The notes under the pieces were generated by a model. It worked only from the letters and a program-made list of their open reading frames with translations. It ran no database searches and was not told the DNA's origin. The translations under genes were made by a program, and so were the position numbers. Below, piece by piece: positions 27,075 through 35,436 of a stretch of DNA of 64,000 bases. This DNA comes from JAVBTR01 sp031556065 (GTDB taxonomy: Bacteria > Bacillota > Clostridia > Christensenellales > Aristaeellaceae): the NCBI GenBank assembly GCA_031556065.1, contig JAVBTR010000035.1:1-64000 (forward strand), read 5' to 3'. Each line of letters begins with the position of its first letter. The first letter of the stretch is position 1.

Positions 27075-28202
27075 TCAGATGCTTAGGCTTTCTCTTTTCA
27101 TGATCTCCATGCGTATCAGCTTATAGGCCGTGGCAGTGAGCGGAACCCCCAGAAGCATGCCTACCACGCCCCCAAGGCCACCGCCTATAATCACGGCGGC
27201 AAGCACAAAGACCCCCGGTAATCCAATGGAGGTGCCTACCACCTTAGGATAAATTACATTTCCCTCTATCTGCTGCAATACAACGATGAAAACCAGAAAA
27301 AGAAGGGCCTTAACAGGGGATGTGGCAAATATTAAAAACGCACCGACTCCCGCACCAATATAAGCGCCGAACACTGGTATAAGCGCCATTGCGCCTACGA
27401 AAACGCCCACCGTCGTTGCCATGGGAAACTGGAAAATCCACATGCCTCCTGTGCATAAACAGCCTAAAATCAACGCTTCTGTGACCTGCCCAACGATATA
27501 CTTGGAAAAGCACTCATGGGCTGTGTTTAAAACAGCATTCATCCTTCTTGTGGCTTCCTTGTTTACAAAAACTGCCTGCACCCGCTTAAATTGCGCAATC
27601 AACCTGTTTTTACCTAGCAAAAGGTAAATTGAAAAGGCAATGCCCATGAACAGATTGAATACACCGGAGATTAAAACCGATAGAACGCTCAGAGATGAAC
27701 TAACGATCCCGCCAATTCCCTTTGTCAGATAATTGATAGCATTGCTTGTCAGGCTTTCCCAATCCACACTCATCTGATCAATCTGGCTGGCGATGGCTGG
27801 CCACTGCTCACGGCGCTCCAATATCCATTGCTTAATGCTTTCAATGGCAGTTGGAAGCGCTGCTGCTATGGCCGTTATTGTATTAATTATCTCCGGCACC
27901 ACTAAGCCAATAACCAGCACCACGATCAAGGCGATCAGTATAAACGCCAACACGAGGCATACAGGTTTTCTGGACCGAATCAGCCATTTGCTTTTGCTTT
28001 TTGGAAAATATCTTTTTTCCAAAATAATAACCATAATATTCATTACATATGCAATCGTAAAGCCCAACACCAATGGAAAGAGTATTTGCCACAGCCCCAG
28101 CGCCGTTTGGGTAATCTGGCTGAAGTAAAGAATGGCTAGCACAAGCCCTGCTGCAAGCAGCATGTATTTAATGACCGGATCATTTTTCATTTTACCCTTC
28201 AT
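27075..28202 (-). CDS. AI-2E-family transporter (UPF0118 permease)
   Basis: A 375-residue integral membrane protein of the AI-2E transporter family, with paired N-terminal helices, a middle amphipathic region (about 130-190) and C-terminal helices containing GAYIGAGVGAFL and GLPGVFVLAAVIIGGGLGG. Members export or exchange small molecules or ions (some are Na+/H+ antiporters); the substrate here cannot be inferred. The start at 28202 has AGGGAG about 11 bases upstream; a second ATG four codons later is also possible. It follows a leader with its own promoter and terminator-like hairpin. Confidence 0.85.
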   Translation of the reverse strand: MKGKMKNDPVIKYMLLAAGLVLAILYFSQITQTALGLWQILFPLVLGFTIAYVMNIMVIILEKRYFPKSKSKWLIRSRKPVCLVLAFILIALIVVLVIGLVVPEIINTITAIAAALPTAIESIKQWILERREQWPAIASQIDQMSVDWESLTSNAINYLTKGIGGIVSSSLSVLSVLISGVFNLFMGIAFSIYLLLGKNRLIAQFKRVQAVFVNKEATRRMNAVLNTAHECFSKYIVGQVTEALILGCLCTGGMWIFQFPMATTVGVFVGAMALIPVFGAYIGAGVGAFLIFATSPVKALLFLVFIVVLQQIEGNVIYPKVVGTSIGLPGVFVLAAVIIGGGLGGVVGMLLGVPLTATAYKLIRMEIMKRESLSI

Positions 28203-28261
28203 ATGTTTGATTGGCTCCCTTCGTCTGATTGTTTTGCGTATCTCATTGGCTCATATCCAAA

Positions 28262-28307
28262 ATGACAAAAAGACACACGCCGGCATTTTCAGCGCGGTTT
28301 GTGTCTT
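28262..28307 (-). terminator. Terminator-like hairpin upstream of the AI-2E permease
   Basis: On the minus strand an 8-bp stem (AAGACACA/TGTGTCTT, 28300-28307 with 28270-28277) with inner CCG/CGG pairing is followed by TTTTG and TCATTTT. It lies between a strong promoter (28410-28438) and the permease start, so it is either an attenuator or the 3' end of a small RNA of about 140 bases. Confidence 0.55.
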
Positions 28308-28369
28308 ATATATCGATTTGGCTTGCATAATGGTCGCGGGTTGCTATCGCTTCTACCATCGGATTCCAT
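28289..28369 (-). CDS. Possible 26-residue leader peptide
   Basis: An ATG at 28369 opens a 26-codon frame (MESDGRSDSNPRPLCKPNRY then IRHKPR) ending inside the hairpin. AAGGAGA lies 15 bases upstream, which is long for a ribosome site. No homologue is recognised. Ending within a terminator stem is what a translation-controlled attenuator would show, but expression is unproven. Confidence 0.25.
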   Translation of the reverse strand: MESDGRSDSNPRPLCKPNRYIRHKPR

Positions 28370-28409
28370 AATAGATAAAAATCTCTCCTTTTAGAAATAA
28401 ATCGAAGTA

Positions 28410-28438
28410 ATTATATCTAAAAGAAAGCCGACTGTCAA
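28410..28438 (-). promoter_or_regulatory. Consensus promoter upstream of the AI-2E leader
   Basis: Minus strand TTGACA (28433-28438), 17 bases, TATAAT (28410-28415): both hexamers perfect. Expected start near 28403. It lies in a 325-base stretch (28203-28527) with no protein gene other than the doubtful 26-codon frame. Confidence 0.85.
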
Positions 28439-28527
28439 ACATAGGTGACACAAAGAGCCAAGAAAATACCACCCGACCTTAACAGCAATCAGCGGGATAC
28501 CATAGGAAAAAGAGGATCGCAAAAGCT

Positions 28528-28791
28528 TTACTTCATCCACTTATCCAATAGCTTAATAACCTCATCGATCCGTTCATTGGCGTTGCCGTTTTCGCAGGCA
28601 TCCGCCACGCAGCTTTTCATGTGGGCGGCTACCACTTCACGGTTGGCGGTACGAAGAATGGCGGCGGCGGCGGAAAGCTGCGTAGAGATGTCGATGCAAT
28701 AGCGATCGTCGTCCACCATTTTTAGCAGACCGTCGATCTGGCCCCTGGCGGTTAGTAAGAGCTTTTTAATTTTATCATGATCTGCCTGCAC
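28528..28791 (-). CDS. csoR: CsoR-family copper-sensing repressor
   Basis: An 87-residue four-helix repressor (DUF156). The copper ligands Cys32, His57 and Cys61 have the same spacing as the Cys-His-Cys site of Mycobacterium CsoR. I chose GTG at 28791, with AAAGG about 10 bases upstream; the longer frame begins inside copA and reads unrelated residues. It overlaps the copA stop by 17 bases, so copA and its regulator are co-translated, with the repressor downstream rather than in the more usual first position. Confidence 0.88.
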   Translation of the reverse strand: MQADHDKIKKLLLTARGQIDGLLKMVDDDRYCIDISTQLSAAAAILRTANREVVAAHMKSCVADACENGNANERIDEVIKLLDKWMK

Positions 28792-31207
28792 GAGAGAACA
28801 ACCCTTTCTTTTGCGTTTCTTCACTTGCCATGAAGCCGGCTTCGGTAACAGCAGCGAAGAGGACATCATTACCGACCTCCTGACTTAGCTCCACGGTGGC
28901 AGTTTTCTTTTTAAGGTCTACCTCGCATTGGGTTACGCCATGTACCGCGCTCAGAGCCTTTTCCACGGAAGCCTTGCAGTGATTGCAGCTCATACCTTCT
29001 ACATGAATCGTCTTTTCCATTTTTGTTTCCATCCTTTCGTTTTTTAGTTGAACATTATTAAGCCTTAAAGCATTTGTCACCACAAATACAGAACTGACAC
29101 TCATGGCAAATGCCGCGAACATGGGGCTTAATTGGCCCATGGCTGCCAGCGGAATGCCGATAATGTTATAAATGAATGCCCAGAACAGGTTTTGCTTGAT
29201 GTTGCGCATAACGGCCTTGCTAAGCTTCATAGCCCCGGCCACATCATTAAGATCACTTTTTACCAAAACGATATCCGCCGATTCAATAGCGATATCCGTT
29301 CCGGCGCCTACGGCAATGCCTACGTTGGCACGAACCAGGGAGGGTGCGTCGTTGATGCCGTCCCCCACCATGGCCACGGTCTTGCCTCTATTAATGAGTT
29401 TACGGACTTCCGCTTCTTTTTCGTGAGGGAGCACTTCCGCGATGATACCTGTGACGCCCACTTGCGCGGCAATCTTCTGGGCTGTGCTTTTAGAATCCCC
29501 CGTGAGCATGATTACATCGTTGTGCATGGCTTTGAGGGCTTCGATGGCCCCTTTGCTGGTGGGCTTTTCTTTGTCGCTTAAAGCGATGCTGCCTATAAAT
29601 TGACCGGCTTTGGCAAAATAGAGATTGGTACCTTCCTTTTCGGGAACGGCAATACTGTTTTCCTTCATGAAGGCTTCATTTCCCCCCAGGCACTGGGTAC
29701 CGGTGATATCCCCCTTCACTCCACGTCCCAAAACCGCCTGGAAGTTTTCGCAGGGCAACAAAGGCCCGTTATAGGCTTCTACGATGGCTTTGGCGTAAGG
29801 GTGCTCCGATTGCTTTTCAAGGGAGGCGGCCAGCTGCAAGGCCCCTTCATCCGCCTGTATGACAGAGGGCCTCCCTTCGGTGATGGTGCCGGTTTTGTCC
29901 AACACAACGGTATCCACCTTGTGCATGGTCTCCAGGGCTTCGGCGGATTTAATCAGAATACCGTTTTGCGCCCCCTTGCCCATACCTACCATAATGGCTA
30001 CCGGGGTGGCCAGACCCAATGCACAGGGGCAGGAGATCACCAATACGGAAATAGCGTTCACCAGAGCCGTTTGGAACCCGGCGCCTAAAAGCAGCCAGAT
30101 GATGGCCGTAATCAGGGCGATACCCATAACGATAGGCACAAACACCCCGGCGATCTTATCCGCCAATTTGGCGATGGGTGCCTTGGTGGCAGTAGCTTCT
30201 TCCACTAATTTAATGATCTTGGCCAGGGTCGTTTGATCCCCAACGGTATTGGCAACCATGGTCATATGCCCCGTTTGGTTGATGCTCCCGGCGATCAGCT
30301 TATCATTCATCGCTTTTTCAACCGGCAAGCTTTCCCCTGTTACGGCAGATTCATCCAGGGTGCTCTGGCCGGAAAGAACGATGCCATCTACCGGGATGGC
30401 TTCCCCTGGCTTGATTGAAAGGGTATCCCCTAAAACAATATCGTCTATAGCGATAACGGTTTCTTGGCCATCCCGAATGATCCTGACGGTTTTAGGCGCC
30501 AAAGCCATCAGCTTTTTGATGGCATCGGAAGTTCGGCCCTTGGAACGGGTTTCAAGGTACTTGCCAACAGTGATCAGTGCCAGAATGGTGGCGGAGGATT
30601 CGAAATACAGGGCCATAAAGGCGCTATGCACCAATTCTAAATCCCCATGGCCATAACCGTATGCCATCTGGTATAGAGCGTAGATGCCATAAACCAGCGC
30701 TGCAGATGAACCAATGGCGATCAGCGAGTCCATGTTAGGTGAACGCTTCCAAAGCATTCTAAAGCCCACTGTGAAGTATTTTTTGTTGACAATAATGATG
30801 GGCAGGGCTAAGAGAAATTGCGTCAGCGCATTGATAAGCATATTCCCTTCCCCATGAAAAACCGGCGGCATAGGAAAATTCAACATATGCCCCATGGATA
30901 AGTACATCAGCGGCACCAGCAGCGCCACGGAAATAATCAGCCGCCGCTTCATAGAGGCTGCTTCATCTTCTTGTTTTTCCTGCTTGGGCTGGCTAGCCGC
31001 TGTCTGCCGAGCAGCACCGTAGCCCGCATCGGCCACAGCGGCGATCACATCCTCCACAGCGGAATCGCTTGGGGTTTCAAAGGTTAAGGTGTTGGTCATC
31101 AGGTTGACCGCCACATTCTCTATTCCCTGGATTTTGCAAGCCGCCTTTTCCACATGGGCTGCGCAGGCGGCGCAAGTCATGCCTGTTACGTTTAACTTTG
31201 TTTTCAC
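28775..31207 (-). CDS. copA: Copper-exporting P-type ATPase with HMA domains at both ends
   Basis: An 810-residue P1B-type ATPase pumping Cu(I) out. It has an N-terminal metal-binding domain (GMTCAACAAH, about 8-17), the membrane CPC motif (CPCALGLATP), phosphorylation site DKTGT, SEHPYAKA for the nucleotide domain, and GDGINDAP. After the last helices a second metal-binding domain follows (GMSCNHCKAS, about 745-755), resembling a CopZ chaperone fused to the C terminus. The start is GTG at 31207, after GAGGGGGGA; the 30 upstream codons lie across the promoter and cannot be translated from it. Confidence 0.92.
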   Translation of the reverse strand: MKTKLNVTGMTCAACAAHVEKAACKIQGIENVAVNLMTNTLTFETPSDSAVEDVIAAVADAGYGAARQTAASQPKQEKQEDEAASMKRRLIISVALLVPLMYLSMGHMLNFPMPPVFHGEGNMLINALTQFLLALPIIIVNKKYFTVGFRMLWKRSPNMDSLIAIGSSAALVYGIYALYQMAYGYGHGDLELVHSAFMALYFESSATILALITVGKYLETRSKGRTSDAIKKLMALAPKTVRIIRDGQETVIAIDDIVLGDTLSIKPGEAIPVDGIVLSGQSTLDESAVTGESLPVEKAMNDKLIAGSINQTGHMTMVANTVGDQTTLAKIIKLVEEATATKAPIAKLADKIAGVFVPIVMGIALITAIIWLLLGAGFQTALVNAISVLVISCPCALGLATPVAIMVGMGKGAQNGILIKSAEALETMHKVDTVVLDKTGTITEGRPSVIQADEGALQLAASLEKQSEHPYAKAIVEAYNGPLLPCENFQAVLGRGVKGDITGTQCLGGNEAFMKENSIAVPEKEGTNLYFAKAGQFIGSIALSDKEKPTSKGAIEALKAMHNDVIMLTGDSKSTAQKIAAQVGVTGIIAEVLPHEKEAEVRKLINRGKTVAMVGDGINDAPSLVRANVGIAVGAGTDIAIESADIVLVKSDLNDVAGAMKLSKAVMRNIKQNLFWAFIYNIIGIPLAAMGQLSPMFAAFAMSVSSVFVVTNALRLNNVQLKNERMETKMEKTIHVEGMSCNHCKASVEKALSAVHGVTQCEVDLKKKTATVELSQEVGNDVLFAAVTEAGFMASEETQKKGLFSRAGRS

Positions 31208-31219
31208 TATGTCCCCCCT

Positions 31220-31232
31220 CCCCCGTGGGGTG
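31220..31232 (-). promoter_or_regulatory. Candidate CsoR operator
   Basis: The minus strand reads ACACCCCACGGGGG, a C-rich/G-rich inverted repeat resembling CsoR sites. It overlaps the expected copA transcription start, which suits repression by the csoR product. No footprint is implied. Confidence 0.45.
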
Positions 31233-31237
31233 TTGTT

Positions 31238-31266
31238 ATTATACTTCTGGCTCTGCTGATTGTCAA
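31238..31266 (-). promoter_or_regulatory. copA-csoR promoter
   Basis: Minus strand TTGACA (31261-31266), 17 bases, TATAAT (31238-31243). The start near 31231 leaves a leader of about 24 bases, which excludes translation from codons upstream of 31207. Confidence 0.85.
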
Positions 31267-31270
31267 TAAC

Positions 31271-31307
31271 AAAAGCTGGGCTGCCAACATCTATCATGCG
31301 GCAGCCC
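31271..31307 (-). terminator. Terminator downstream of carB-dapF
   Basis: An 8-bp stem (GGGCTGCC/GGCAGCCC, 31278-31307) is followed on the minus strand by AGCTTTTG. It ends transcription from the arginine/carbamoyl-phosphate genes just before the copA promoter. Confidence 0.6.
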
Positions 31308-31348
31308 GACCTGAATCATACCCCTATGAAGTTTTTGTTTGGGAGGGT

Positions 31349-31392
31349 GCGGGAATCGTTTTTCTTTTAGAAAAAAGAAAAATGGTTCCCGC
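31349..31392. repeat. 20-bp long hairpin after carB-dapF
   Basis: GCGGGAA...TTCCCGC with a long T/A-rich inner stem (arms 31349-31368 and 31373-31392). Two inner positions pair as G-U only in a plus-strand RNA, and would be A-C mismatches in the minus-strand transcript. It resembles the hairpin at 27014-27053 in size, TTTT-to-GAAA centre and CCGCAA after the right arm. Confidence 0.6.
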
Positions 31393-31404
31393 AATACCTA
31401 TGCC

Positions 31405-34400
31405 TTACACTTCAATATCCCCTTCGTAATCCTTCTTGGCATCGCCGGACATGAGGACGTGGCCGTCGTTGGTGTAGCGGATCACCAGTTCACCGCCGAT
31501 GAGCTTGATAGCGATGTCCGCGTCACGGTCGCACAAGCCGCATTCCACCGCGGCAACGGCAACGGCACAGGCAGCGGTACCACAAGCCCAGGTTTCACCG
31601 ATCCCCCGCTCCCAAACGCGGACTTTAAGAATGTTGCGGCTAAGGAGTGTGGCGAAGGAAACATTGACCCGTTCGGGGAATTGCGGGTCATTCTCGGTGG
31701 ACGCGCCAATGGAAGGCAGGTGGACCCGGTTCACATCGGGTACGAACTCCACCACATGAGGGTTACCCATGGAAAGGCAGGTAACCTTGCGACGTTCGCC
31801 AGCTAAACGCATTTCCCGGTCAATAACGCTGTCGCCGGAGATTTTCACGGGAATGTCCTTGGGGGTAAAGATGGGCGTGCCCATATCCACCGCAACAGCG
31901 AAAACATTGTTATCTCGAAGGTATAGATCAAGGTCTTTGATACCAGCGCCGGTTTCGATGGCCATGTGCTCTTTGTGCACCCGGCCGGATTCGTAAAGAT
32001 ATTTGGCCACACAGCGCAGCGCATTGCCGGCCAGCTGGCCTTCGGTACCATCGGCGTTAAAGGCACGCATTTTAGCGTCGGCTATTTCCGAGGGCTGCAT
32101 GAGGATGATCCCATCGCCGCCGATAGACTTTCGGCGGTTGGAAAGCTGCACGCTTAGGGAGCTGGGGCTCATGACTTCCTGATTGAAGCAATCGAAGTAG
32201 ATGTAATCGTTGCCAGTGCCGCTCATTTTAATAAAATGGAGCTTTTGCTTGCCCGAGCGCATGTTGTTAATGTCTACCAGTTCCACGCTGGCCTGAGAAT
32301 AACGGGAAATGAGGGCGTTGGCCAGAGCATTGGCGGTATCCAGGCTGGTGAAGACGGGGATGGCGCGTTCAATGGCCTTGCGCCGCATTTTGACGCTTTC
32401 CCGCTCGGGCATGCGGCCCTTGGTAGAGGTGGAGATCACGTACTGGATGTGGTTGAGCCCCATCATGCTTTCAATCAGATCATGCTTGACAACGGCCACG
32501 GGCAGGCCATGCTCGGTAAGCTTTTTCGCGGTGCCGGGGGTGGCGTAGAGACTAAAGCCCAAGGACATATAACGGCGGGCAGTATCCACAGCTTCCAGCT
32601 TATCGGAATCCCGGACAGAAAGGAACAGGCCACCCTTGCGGCGCATATCGTAGCCAGCGGCGATAAGGCCCTTGTAAATGGCTTCTTCCAGAGTAGAGCC
32701 AATGCCCAGCACTTCGCCGGTGGATTTCATTTCCGGCCCTAAGTGGGTATCCACGTCCTGAAGCTTTTCAAAGGAGAAGGCAGGTACCTTTACAGCATAA
32801 TAGGGGCTTTGGTGATAAAGTCCGGTGCCGAAGCCCATAGTGCTGAGCTTTTCGCCCAGCATGGCACGGACAGCCAGATCCACCATGGGAACGCCGGTCA
32901 CCTTACTGATGTAGGGCACCGTACGGGAAGCCCGGGGGTTGGCTTCGATGATGTAAACCTCGTTATGGTACACCACGTATTGAATATTCACCAAGCCAAC
33001 AGTTTTAAGCTCCAGCGCAACCTTTCTCGTGGCTTCGATAAGCCGCTGGGTTACAGCACCGGAAAGGTTCCAGGCCGGGTACACAGCAATCGAGTCACCG
33101 GAGTGGACGCCTGCCCGCTCAATATGCTCCATAATACCGGGAATCAAAATCTCTTCCCCGTCGCAGATAGCATCTACTTCCACTTCAACGCCCTGGAGAT
33201 ACTGGTCGATCAAAATAGGGTTTTCAATGTTCTGAGCCAGGATGATCTTCATGTATTCCGTAATATCGCTGTCCTGATAAGCAATGATCATGTTTTGGCC
33301 GCCCAGCACATAAGAAGGCCGCATCAATACCGGGTAACCTAATGTGTTGGCAGCTGTGAGGGCTTCATCGACAGTAAAGACGGTGGTGCCTTGGGGCCGT
33401 TTGATCTGGCAGCGTTCCATGGCCGAATCGAACCGTTCCCGGTCTTCGGCCAGATCGATTGCATCGGCAGAAGTACCGAAAATCTTAATGCCTGCCTTTT
33501 GCAGGGGCTTGGTAAGCTTAATAGCCGTCTGGCCGCCGAAGGCCGCCACCACGCCCACAGGCTTTTCGGTGTTGATAACGCCCATCACATCTTCCGGGGT
33601 TAAAGGTTCAAAGTAGAGCCTGTCGGCTGTATCGAAGTCGGTGGAAACGGTTTCGGGGTTGTTATTGATCATGACCACATCGAAGCCCGCTTTTTTCAGC
33701 ATCCACACGCAGTGAACAGAGGCATAGTCGAATTCGATACCCTGGCCGATACGAATGGGGCCGGAACCCAGAACGATAATGGAAGGCTTCCTTTCCGCCT
33801 TTTGGGCAATAAATTCTTCTGCTTCGTTTACATCGTCGTAGGTGGCATAGAAGTACGGGGTCTGAGCTTCGAACTCAGCGGCGCAGGTATCCACCATTTT
33901 ATAAACAGGGTAGCGCTTGTTCTTAATTTGTTGGTTGGAAAGCCGCTCAATCACATTATCCGGGAAACCGTTTTTCTTGGCGTGAAGATAAAGCTCGTCG
34001 GTGAGTTCTGCCACAGCCAGTTCCTTTTCCAGAATAATAAGGTTTTGCAGCTTGTTTAAGAAAAACATATCGATCATGGTCAGCTCGTGAATCTGTTCCA
34101 TGGTTTGGGAACCCCTGAACATGGCTTCGTAAATGGCGAAAATACGCTCATCTGTGCACTTTTTGATCAGCGCCACCAGTTCATCGTCGGTGTAAGAGAA
34201 GAGCTTTTTCATGCGCATGGTATCCAGGCCGATTTCCGCGCCGCGAACGGCTTTCATCAAGGCTTGCTCCAGGTTCATACCAATGGCCATAACTTCGCCG
34301 GTAGCCTTCATCTGAGTGCCTAGGGTGCGCCTGCCGTAAACGAATTTATCAAAGGGCCATTTGGGCAGCTTAACCACTACATAGTCAATAGCAGGCTCAA

Positions 34401-35436
34401 AGCAGGCGCAGGTCATGCCGGTAATGGCATTCTGCATTTCGTCCAGAGTGTAACCAATAGCAATCTGTGCGGCGGTTTTGGCAATAGGATATCCGGTGGC
34501 CTTGGAAGCCAGGGCAGAAGAACGGGACACCCGGGGGTTTACTTCGATCACCGCGTATTCAAAGCTGGTAGGATGCAGCGCGAACTGGCAGTTGCAGCCC
34601 CCTTCTACCTTTAAGGCGGTAACAATATCCAGCGCGGCGCAGCGGAGCATTTGGTATTCCTTTGAAGATAAGGTAAGCGCTGGGGCCGCTACGATAGAAT
34701 CCCCCGTGTGAACGCCTACCGGGTCGATATTTTCCATGGAGCAAACAGCCACCACGTTACCGATACCATCGCGGATCACTTCAAACTCGATTTCCTTCCA
34801 GCCGGAAATGCACTTTTCAACTAAAATCTGGGTAATGGGCGACATGCGAAGGCCGGTTTCCGCAACAACCTTCATTTCTTCCTCCGTATCGCAAATACCG
34901 CCGCCGGAACCACCCAAGGTGTAGGCGGGGCGCACAATAACAGGGTAGCCAATATGCTTGGCGGCCTTTAAGGCGTCTTCCAAGTTTTCTACGATTTCGG
35001 AAGGAATACAGGGCTGGTTGATCTCTTCCATGGTTTGCTTGAACAAAAGTCTGTCTTCCGCTTTTTCGATGGTCTCGCAGTTAGCGCCCAGAAGCGCTAC
35101 GTTGTGGGTATCCAAAAAGCCTTCTTTGGCCAGCTGCATGGATAAGGTAAGCCCGCTCTGGCCCCCTAGTGTGGAAAGAAGGCTATCGGGCTTTTCTTTG
35201 ATGATGATCCGGCGAATGGTTTCAAGGGTCAGCGGTTCGATGTAAATTTTAGCAGCGGAAGCCCTGTCTGTCATAATGGTGGCCGGGTTGGGGTTGATTA
35301 AAACCACTTCCAGGCCTTCGTTTTTAAGGGTTTTGCAGGCCTGGGAACCCGCATAGTCAAATTCTGCCGCCTGGCCGATAACGATAGGACCGGAACCAAT
35401 AATCAGCACTCTGTGAAGATTCGGATTTAAGGGCAT
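31405..35436 (-). CDS. carB: Carbamoyl-phosphate synthetase large subunit fused to a diaminopimelate epimerase-like domain
   Basis: One uninterrupted 1343-residue frame. Residues 1 to about 1058 are a full CarB: two ATP-grasp halves (HNVALLGANCETI and RPAYTLGGSGGG in the first, RPSYVLGGQNM in the second) and a C-terminal regulatory MGS-like domain (SLGFSLYATPGTAKKL). From about 1059 a complete DapF fold follows (GTGNDYIYFD, NADGTEG, NPHVVEF, ERGIGETWACGTAAC). Substrate contacts are kept, but the first catalytic Cys is Ala1136 (LAGNALRC) while the second, Cys1285, remains. An internal ATG at 32262 lacks a ribosome site. The start overlaps the carA stop by one base, with GGGAGG upstream. Confidence 0.93.
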   Translation of the reverse strand: MPLNPNLHRVLIIGSGPIVIGQAAEFDYAGSQACKTLKNEGLEVVLINPNPATIMTDRASAAKIYIEPLTLETIRRIIIKEKPDSLLSTLGGQSGLTLSMQLAKEGFLDTHNVALLGANCETIEKAEDRLLFKQTMEEINQPCIPSEIVENLEDALKAAKHIGYPVIVRPAYTLGGSGGGICDTEEEMKVVAETGLRMSPITQILVEKCISGWKEIEFEVIRDGIGNVVAVCSMENIDPVGVHTGDSIVAAPALTLSSKEYQMLRCAALDIVTALKVEGGCNCQFALHPTSFEYAVIEVNPRVSRSSALASKATGYPIAKTAAQIAIGYTLDEMQNAITGMTCACFEPAIDYVVVKLPKWPFDKFVYGRRTLGTQMKATGEVMAIGMNLEQALMKAVRGAEIGLDTMRMKKLFSYTDDELVALIKKCTDERIFAIYEAMFRGSQTMEQIHELTMIDMFFLNKLQNLIILEKELAVAELTDELYLHAKKNGFPDNVIERLSNQQIKNKRYPVYKMVDTCAAEFEAQTPYFYATYDDVNEAEEFIAQKAERKPSIIVLGSGPIRIGQGIEFDYASVHCVWMLKKAGFDVVMINNNPETVSTDFDTADRLYFEPLTPEDVMGVINTEKPVGVVAAFGGQTAIKLTKPLQKAGIKIFGTSADAIDLAEDRERFDSAMERCQIKRPQGTTVFTVDEALTAANTLGYPVLMRPSYVLGGQNMIIAYQDSDITEYMKIILAQNIENPILIDQYLQGVEVEVDAICDGEEILIPGIMEHIERAGVHSGDSIAVYPAWNLSGAVTQRLIEATRKVALELKTVGLVNIQYVVYHNEVYIIEANPRASRTVPYISKVTGVPMVDLAVRAMLGEKLSTMGFGTGLYHQSPYYAVKVPAFSFEKLQDVDTHLGPEMKSTGEVLGIGSTLEEAIYKGLIAAGYDMRRKGGLFLSVRDSDKLEAVDTARRYMSLGFSLYATPGTAKKLTEHGLPVAVVKHDLIESMMGLNHIQYVISTSTKGRMPERESVKMRRKAIERAIPVFTSLDTANALANALISRYSQASVELVDINNMRSGKQKLHFIKMSGTGNDYIYFDCFNQEVMSPSSLSVQLSNRRKSIGGDGIILMQPSEIADAKMRAFNADGTEGQLAGNALRCVAKYLYESGRVHKEHMAIETGAGIKDLDLYLRDNNVFAVAVDMGTPIFTPKDIPVKISGDSVIDREMRLAGERRKVTCLSMGNPHVVEFVPDVNRVHLPSIGASTENDPQFPERVNVSFATLLSRNILKVRVWERGIGETWACGTAACAVAVAAVECGLCDRDADIAIKLIGGELVIRYTNDGHVLMSGDAKKDYEGDIEV

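Noticed and set aside
28312..28360. tRNA-like text (GGTCGCGGGTT near TTGCATAA) on the plus strand
   Set aside because: No acceptor, D-arm or intact T-loop (TTCGAA is absent), so it cannot fold as a tRNA; at most a chance resemblance.
32240..32262. Independent internal start for a separate dapF gene
   Set aside because: The ATG at 32262 has no ribosome site and the frame is continuous with carB; a fusion is the simpler reading, though proteomics should confirm.
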